The position numbers and the translations under genes were made by a program. This document shows positions 14,612 to 18,363 of a DNA stretch of 18,363 nucleotides, piece by piece; positions within the stretch are counted from its first letter, which is position 1; each line of letters starts with the position of its first letter. The notes under the pieces are model-generated. The model worked only from the letters and a program-made list of their open reading frames with translations, was not told the origin of the DNA and did not search any database. The DNA comes from Chloroflexota bacterium (GTDB lineage Bacteria; Chloroflexota; Anaerolineae; Anaerolineales; Villigracilaceae): positions 1-18,363 of the forward strand of contig JAMDBC010000063.1 of the NCBI GenBank assembly GCA_023484185.1, read 5' to 3'.

Positions 14612-14942
14612 AAAAGCCTAACCTCACACATTTCTGTGTAAAATCCCAAAAATCATTTATGCTCGACGCCCGCATGCCCGCCGATACCCGCACTCGTACC
14701 AGTTTTGCCTCGATGGGGCGGATAACCCGCTCTTTCAGATTTTCGGGGGCTGATGAAGTTGCGAATAACACACAGGCATTCAAAAAGTTGGCTGCATTTA
14801 TTCCAACCGCGTGTGATTCCCAGACGTTTGAAATTGCCAGCATCTTGCCATAATTGCGCAACAGGTCAATTGCTTTGGGTAGATATATTTCCGGCTGAAC
14901 GTTTGAGCCGAGGCTGAGAAACACTGTGTGTGAATCACTCAT
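14589..14942 (-). CDS. folK: 3'-truncated HPPK (FolK) with an unrelated tail, probable pseudogene
   Basis: Intact FolK moves pyrophosphate from ATP to 6-hydroxymethyl-dihydropterin. Residues 1-86 match the N-terminal half of HPPK: VFLSLGSNVQPE, the helix AIDLLRNYGK, SNVWESHAVG, NFLNACVLFAT and ERVIRPIEAKLVRVR. The rest should read on to the PR-x-x-DLD motif, whose Asp residues bind Mg-ATP. Instead 31 unrelated residues follow (VSAGMRASS onward) and no DLD is found in any frame. The break coincides with repeat Q. The start overlaps the folB stop (ATGAGTGA), so expression was once coupled. At 117 residues it is about 45 short of the family, so I expect no HPPK activity; the cell would need another FolK. 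Confidence 0.8.
   Translation of the reverse strand: MSDSHTVFLSLGSNVQPEIYLPKAIDLLRNYGKMLAISNVWESHAVGINAANFLNACVLFATSSAPENLKERVIRPIEAKLVRVRVSAGMRASSINDFWDFTQKCVRLGFCVIACKR
14626..14639 (-). promoter_or_regulatory. GAAA-capped hairpin downstream of repeat Q
   Basis: On the minus strand ACACA-GAAA-TGTGT forms a five-pair stem with a GAAA loop, starting 25 bases after the end of repeat Q. In the Bordetella phage BPP-1 DGR a hairpin with a GAAA-type loop just downstream of the variable repeat aids retrohoming. The stem here is short and could occur by chance. Confidence 0.3.
14665..14700 (-). repeat. Repeat Q: variable-like copy fused to the end of folK
   Basis: This copy of repeat P lies exactly where the folK reading frame leaves the family consensus. 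In the frame of P it reads GTSAGIGGHAGV, so Asn codons have become Gly or Ser codons, and a TGA follows four codons after the repeat. In the folK frame it is read as VRVRVSAGMRAS. Confidence 0.75.
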
Positions 14943-15291
14943 CGCGACTGCGTTCTATCTCCACGCCGACTGAATTTGAAAATCGAACTGCGCCCGGTTT
15001 TTCCACGCGTACAATTACTTTTCGCACACCCTTTTCCTGCAGGCATAATTTTGCCAGGTCGTTCGCCAGCGCTTCAACAGTCAGACGCTTGGCGGTCTCT
15101 GCGTGGGCTTGCACCTTTTTCGCCAAAGTTCGGTAGTTGACGCAGTCTTCAATATTGTCCGTTTCGGCGGCGCGGCGCGTGTCGCTGAATACTTCGATGT
15201 TGATCAGCATGTCCTGGATTTGCTCCCGCTCCCAATCGTTGATGCCGATGATGCCGCGTACTCGCAAATCCTTGATGAAAGTTTTGTCCAT
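14935..15291 (-). CDS. folB: Dihydroneopterin aldolase
   Basis: FolB cleaves 7,8-dihydroneopterin to 6-hydroxymethyl-dihydropterin and glycolaldehyde in folate synthesis. The 118 residues are full length and show GIIGINDWEREQIQ (13-26) with the conserved Glu, the VEALANDLAKLCL segment with E73, and VRVEKPGAV with the catalytic lysine K98. AGGAG lies nine bases upstream of ATG 15291, overlapping the stop of the SDR remnant, so the two were once an operon. Its 3' end overlaps folK by eight bases. It appears intact, unlike both neighbours. Confidence 0.95.
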   Translation of the reverse strand: MDKTFIKDLRVRGIIGINDWEREQIQDMLINIEVFSDTRRAAETDNIEDCVNYRTLAKKVQAHAETAKRLTVEALANDLAKLCLQEKGVRKVIVRVEKPGAVRFSNSVGVEIERSRDE

Positions 15292-15299
15292 TGTGTCTC

Positions 15300-15487
15300 C
15301 TAAACTAAATGGCTTCCGCCGCCTGCGTGGATGATTCCGCCGGTGATGTATGTCGGCCCTGCTGGTAAAATATCAAGGCATCTTCGACCTCTTTCAGATT
15401 TCCCCATCGTTTTGCCGGAATGGCTTTCAGGATTTCTTGGTTGGCTGGTTTGTCTGATGGGGCAGGATCGCTCCAAGCGCCAGTTTT
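15300..15487 (-). pseudogene. Remnant of an SDR (pteridine-reductase-like), two frameshifts
   Basis: Only the C-terminal 60 or so codons of a short-chain dehydrogenase/reductase survive. Three frames must be joined: LALGAILP, then SDKPANQEILKAIPAKRWG with NLKEVEDALIF, then GPTYITGGIIHAGGGSHLV and TAG at 15300-15302. Restoring one base in the C run (GGGG at 15459-15462 on +) and one in the T run (AAAA at 15367-15370 on +) rejoins them. The Tyr-x-x-x-Lys active site and Rossmann half are absent, as lgt ends immediately upstream. Position before folB suggests a FolM/PTR1-like pteridine reductase. The frameshifts lie in homopolymers and could be sequencing errors, but the lost N-terminal part could not. 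Confidence 0.75.
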
Positions 15488-16345
15488 TTATGCTTTGGGA
15501 GTCTTCCTCTTTGTGGATTTCTTCATGGTCTTTGGATTGTTTTTCTTCGGCTTTGCGGCGGTGGATTTTGCTTTCTTGTTTTCTGCTTTAATGGGCCTAG
15601 CTTCTTCTTCGATGACGATTGTTTGCGCTGTTTGGGGCTTTAGAAATTCCAAAGTGAGCAATGCGGTTGCAAGTATTATCCATGCTGCGAGTTGGGCCGC
15701 GCGTAGACCGCCAAAGACGAGTGTGCTGTCACCGCGAAAGGCCTCGATGAACAGGCGGCTGGCAGCTGTCAGTGCGGCAAATAGCAGGAAATCGCTTCCG
15801 GGCTTGGAATCCACTTTTCGGAACCAAAGCAGACCCAAGGTCAGAATTGAGGCGATGATTTCGTAGATCTGGGTCGGATGCCGCATCGCACCCCAAAGGT
15901 TGATCGCCCAGGGCAGGCTGGCCTCTTGTCCAAAAGCTGCACCGGATGCGAGATGCGAGAATCCGAGCCCAACGGCCAGCGTGGCAAAAAACAATGTCAG
16001 CGCGTCGAGCGTGGACCACAGCGATAATCCTTTGCGTTGAGCATAAACCAGACCGGTAACGATCGCGGCGGCCAATGCCCCCCAGCTATCGAATAGCGTG
16101 ATGTTCAAGGAAATCAAACTAAGCGGGCTTTGCATAAAGGCCGCCAGATGTTCCGCGGCGTAAAAGAGGCGCCCGCCAAGGATGTATGCGATTAGGCTGG
16201 CGAAGATCAAGTTGTTCAACACTTCGGCGTTGACGTTGTAACGCGCGGCGCGTTTTTCAGCAAGAGACAGACCGAACCATGCAGCGACTACGATGAGAAT
16301 GAGATCGCGCGGAGGAGCGAGAAGATTGCGAAAGAGTGCGAGCAT
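15488..16345 (-). CDS. Lgt-like membrane protein (prolipoprotein diacylglyceryl transferase family)
   Basis: Lgt moves diacylglycerol from phosphatidylglycerol to the lipobox cysteine of lipoproteins. The 285 residues have about seven membrane segments and several Lgt marks: GGRLFYAAEH (57-66), LPWAINLWGAMRHPTQIYE (144-162) and SRLFIEAFRGDS (196-207). The signature around the essential Arg (AGRxGNFINGE in E. coli) is replaced by GLGFSHLASGAAFG (126-139), with no Arg or Asn. The last 45 residues form a Lys-rich cytoplasmic tail. ATG 16345 is one base after the stop of the TlpA-like gene, so they form an operon. Either a divergent enzyme or a paralogue with another role; family membership is likely, activity doubtful. 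Confidence 0.8.
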   Translation of the reverse strand: MLALFRNLLAPPRDLILIVVAAWFGLSLAEKRAARYNVNAEVLNNLIFASLIAYILGGRLFYAAEHLAAFMQSPLSLISLNITLFDSWGALAAAIVTGLVYAQRKGLSLWSTLDALTLFFATLAVGLGFSHLASGAAFGQEASLPWAINLWGAMRHPTQIYEIIASILTLGLLWFRKVDSKPGSDFLLFAALTAASRLFIEAFRGDSTLVFGGLRAAQLAAWIILATALLTLEFLKPQTAQTIVIEEEARPIKAENKKAKSTAAKPKKNNPKTMKKSTKRKTPKA

Positions 16346-16346
16346 A

Positions 16347-16889
16347 TTATTTTAGGATTTCCTCTACCCGTGTGCGCAGCAAAGCTTCTGACATTGGCCC
16401 GCCAATTACGACTTCGTTGATCGTGCCATCGCGGCTGATAAAGAAACTGGATGGCAGGGAACGCAGGTCATATTTCTGTGCTACGCTGCCAACTTCATCC
16501 AATAAAATCGGAAAGGTTATTCCGTATTGTGTCAGAAATGGAGCAATGTCAAGCGGGTTATCCTGTGATGTTGTGTCAACTCCAAGAACAACCAGGCCTT
16601 TATCTTTGTATTCTTCATATATTTTTTCAATGGTGGGCATTTCGGCTCGGCAAGGCGGGCACCAGGTAGCCCACAGGTTGACGAGCACAGCTTTACCCTT
16701 TAATTCGGAGAGAGTGTATTTTTCTCCCTTTGGCGTGGAGAGGGAAATCTCCGGTGCGAGAAATCCTTTTTGCGGCGCAGGGATACCTCCTGCGGTGGAT
16801 GCGCCGGTCTTGTCGGCGCTTAGGAATATCCAGGCGAGACCGGCGAGCAGGAGAATGACGTATAAAGCACGGCGTTGAATTGGTTGCAT
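16347..16889 (-). CDS. TlpA/ResA-like membrane-anchored thioredoxin
   Basis: An extracytoplasmic thiol-disulfide oxidoreductase of the TlpA/ResA/CcmG group, which reduces or oxidises exported proteins, often for cytochrome c maturation. The 180 residues have a basic start and an N-terminal membrane anchor (about 8-24), a Pro/Gly-rich linker, then the AhpC/TSA-type thioredoxin domain. Visible are the active site WCPPC (76-80) in LVNLWATWCPPCRAEMP, VVLGVDTT, and the cis-Pro at P146 (RSLPSSFF). The stop abuts the Lgt-like gene. No cytochrome maturation genes are in the window. The 56-bp gap to the divergent DUF429 gene must hold promoters for both directions. Confidence 0.93.
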   Translation of the reverse strand: MQPIQRRALYVILLLAGLAWIFLSADKTGASTAGGIPAPQKGFLAPEISLSTPKGEKYTLSELKGKAVLVNLWATWCPPCRAEMPTIEKIYEEYKDKGLVVLGVDTTSQDNPLDIAPFLTQYGITFPILLDEVGSVAQKYDLRSLPSSFFISRDGTINEVVIGGPMSEALLRTRVEEILK

Positions 16890-16945
16890 ATGTTTCCTTT
16901 TTCGGCTACACTCGTATTGTTAGCCTTCGAGTTGATAATCTTACT

Positions 16946-17707
16946 ATGCTTTTTACGGATTCAGTTTTTGTAGGCATCGATCCAACCTCGGGACATAGAT
17001 CCTTCACTTATGCCGCGCTGGATCGCGGTTTGAATCTGATAGCGCTGGGCGGTGGCGAGATGGAAGACGTGATGGCGTTTCTGGGCGGCCAGCCTTCGGC
17101 GACGGTGGCGGTCAATGCGCCCTCCGATGTCAATCATGGCCTGGTTCGTAAAAATCTGAAAGGGCAAAGTTTGACCCCGCATACGTTACGTGGTGTGGAA
17201 ATGCGCGTGGCCGAACATGAACTGCGCGGGTACGGCATCGCCGTCAGTGGGACGGGGGCCAGAGAATCGCTGTGCCCCGCCTGGGTCCAGGCCGGATTCG
17301 CGTTGTATGAAAAGTTGTCGAAGGCCGGATTCAAATCCTATCCCGAAGAAGGCGCGTCGCATCAATGGTTGGAGACTCATCCGCATGCGGCTTTTTGCGT
17401 TTTACTCGGCGAGAGTCCGCTTCAAAAATCGACGTTGGAGGGGCGTTTGCAGCGGGAGCTTTTACTCTACGAGCGGGGGGTTCGCATTAAGGACCCGATG
17501 GATTTCTTCGAGGAGATCACGCGTCATAAATTGATGCGCGGTATTTTACCAATGGAACAAGTGCATATCCCGGAGCAGTTGGACGCGCTTGTGGCGGCTT
17601 ATACGGCCTGGCTGGCAATGGAAAGGCCAAGCGATGTAACGCGCATTGGACACAAACAGGAGGGATTTATTACGCTGCCTGCGGCTTCACTCAAAGAAAA
17701 GTATTAG
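16946..17707 (+). CDS. DUF429 family protein (predicted RNase H-fold nuclease)
   Basis: Members of DUF429 are predicted from fold comparison to have an RNase H-like core; their role is unknown. From ATG 16946 the product has 253 residues, with the strand FVGIDPTSGHRSFTYAA (8-24), VAVNAPSDV (54-62), a conserved ETHPHAAF segment that resembles the family's E-x-x-P motif, and a C-terminal EQLDALVAAYTAW helix. The first two and the last carry the acidic residues expected of a metal site. An ATG at 16880 in the same frame overlaps the tlpA-like start and gives a poor N-terminus. No ribosome site precedes 16946, while GATAAT at 16934-16939 would place transcription start close to the ATG, so the transcript may be leaderless. 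Confidence 0.8.
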   Translation: MLFTDSVFVGIDPTSGHRSFTYAALDRGLNLIALGGGEMEDVMAFLGGQPSATVAVNAPSDVNHGLVRKNLKGQSLTPHTLRGVEMRVAEHELRGYGIAVSGTGARESLCPAWVQAGFALYEKLSKAGFKSYPEEGASHQWLETHPHAAFCVLLGESPLQKSTLEGRLQRELLLYERGVRIKDPMDFFEEITRHKLMRGILPMEQVHIPEQLDALVAAYTAWLAMERPSDVTRIGHKQEGFITLPAASLKEKY

Positions 17708-17711
17708 ACCC

Positions 17712-17730
17712 CTCTGAAATATTTTCTGAG
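17712..17730. terminator. Weak hairpin between convergent DUF429 and sigma genes
   Basis: CTC-T-GAAA (17712-17719) and TTTC-T-GAG (17723-17730) can pair with one T-T mismatch around a TAT loop. It lies in the 41-bp gap where the two genes converge. The stem is AT-rich and short, so termination is only possible. Confidence 0.3.
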
Positions 17731-17748
17731 TCTTACCCGCAACATTCT

Positions 17749-18363
17749 TTACAAATATTCCTTCAACTCCCTTGCCTGGTGCGGATGCCGCAACTGCCTC
17801 AACGCTTTGCCTTCGATCTGGCGGATGCGTTCGCGCGTCAGGCCGAATTTCTGGCCGACTTCCTCCAGCGTATAAATGTTTCCATCGGCAAGCCCGAAGC
17901 GCAGACACAGTATGCGCGCTTCACGCGGCGAGAGAATGGCGAGCGCTTCTTCCAGTTTATCTTTCAGCATGGCTTCGTACGCGCTTTGATGCAGAGTTGG
18001 GGTAAGGTCGTCTTGAATGAACATACCCAGCTCGGACTCTTCATCGTCGCCAACGGGGGATTCGAGCGAGATCGGTTGCCACGTGACTTTGTGAATCCAT
18101 TTCACTTTTTCAACGCTCAATTTGACTTTTTTCGCCAGTTCTTCGATGGTAGGCTGACGTCCCAATTTTTGCTCCAGATCGCGGGTGGCTTTGTAAAGCT
18201 GGCGAATTCGGTCAACCATGTGGACCGGCACGCGGATGGTGCGCGCCTGATTTATAAGTGCGCGCGAGATGGTTTGCCTGATCCACCAGGTGGCATAGGT
18301 TGAGAAGCGGAAGCCTCGTTGATAATCATATTTCTAGACCGCTTTCATCAGGCCGAGATTACC
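17749..18363 (-). pseudogene. RpoD/SigA-like sigma-70 factor, C-terminal part, with an in-frame TAG
   Basis: The 204 codons to the window edge cover regions 2.2 to 4.2 of a primary-type sigma factor. From the edge, GNLGLMKAV is followed by TAG (18334-18336) where the family has Glu, then [20 protein letters not shown] (regions 2.3-2.4), [11 protein letters not shown] (3.0), region 3 and the helix-turn-helix [21 protein letters not shown] (4.2). A single GAG-to-TAG change would explain the stop. Downstream, GTG 18231 or ATG 18219 could start a product with regions 3 and 4 only. The rest of the frame is clean, so the change is recent, a base-call error, or read through. The N-terminus lies outside the window. 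Anaerolineae often carry several RpoD-like factors, so loss of one is plausible. Confidence 0.8.

Noticed and set aside
14518..14853. Plus-strand open frame across the folE-folK gap
   Set aside because: It is antisense to folK and the repeat pair, has no ribosome site and no recognisable domain.
15301..15591. Plus-strand open frames opposite the SDR remnant and lgt tail
   Set aside because: Their residues have no family resemblance, while the minus strand reads clear SDR motifs (GPTYITGGIIHAGGG) and the Lgt-like tail.
12424..18363. Reverse transcriptase or other DGR accessory gene near the repeat pair
   Set aside because: I looked on both strands for the Y-x-D-D catalytic box and RT-like domains; every long frame is accounted for by other families.

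Overview
The window looks like a chromosomal segment of a Chloroflexota bacterium, probably class Anaerolineae. This is inferred from gene content and small-repeat style, not from a marker-gene search. Pointers are a Tad/Flp pilus cluster with no secretin gene, SufS-SufU followed by a Rieske ferredoxin, an RpoD-type sigma factor, a divergent Lgt-like protein, and many short palindromic repeats at gene borders. Layout from left to right: the end of an unrecognised gene (1-137); an Fe-S cluster block on + (sufS, sufU, Rieske ferredoxin; 288-2398); a MITE-like inverted repeat (2415-2552); a minus-strand trio (class I methyltransferase, PIG-L deacetylase, DinB-like protein; 4666 down to 2551); hisS with its cognate tRNA-His(GTG) directly downstream (4775-6156); a Tad/Flp pilus locus on + (Flp prepilin, CpaB, CpaE/TadZ, TadA, TadB, TadC; 6291-12404) running into comF, hpf and folE (12424-14469). 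Then, on the minus strand, come tlpA-like, lgt-like, a decayed SDR, folB and a 3'-truncated folK (16889 down to 14589), then a DUF429 gene on + (16946-17707) and the 3' part of an RpoD-like sigma factor on minus (17749-18363). The 51-residue Flp pilin has its own near-consensus promoter and a strong intrinsic terminator, as expected for an abundant structural subunit. The assembly genes follow with short gaps or none. TadA would power pilus assembly, TadB/TadC form the membrane platform, CpaE/TadZ is the localisation ATPase, and here it carries a complete phospho-receiver domain. The folate genes folE, folB, folK and an SDR resembling a pteridine reductase cluster together, but two of the four are damaged. 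The most unusual stretch is 14453-14720, between folE and folK. A short Asn (AAT)-rich minus-strand sequence resembles the template repeat of a diversity-generating retroelement (DGR). Thirty-six bases of it recur 170 bp away, fused into the broken 3' end of folK. Eight of the nine differences lie at adenines of the template-like copy and one at a non-adenine. A GAAA-capped hairpin follows the second copy. No reverse transcriptase gene lies in the window, so this is a candidate remnant or trans-acting cassette and not a demonstrated DGR. Other oddities are three copies of one 82-91 bp palindromic repeat, a short palindrome inserted in frame in the methyltransferase, and an in-frame TAG in region 2 of the sigma factor.
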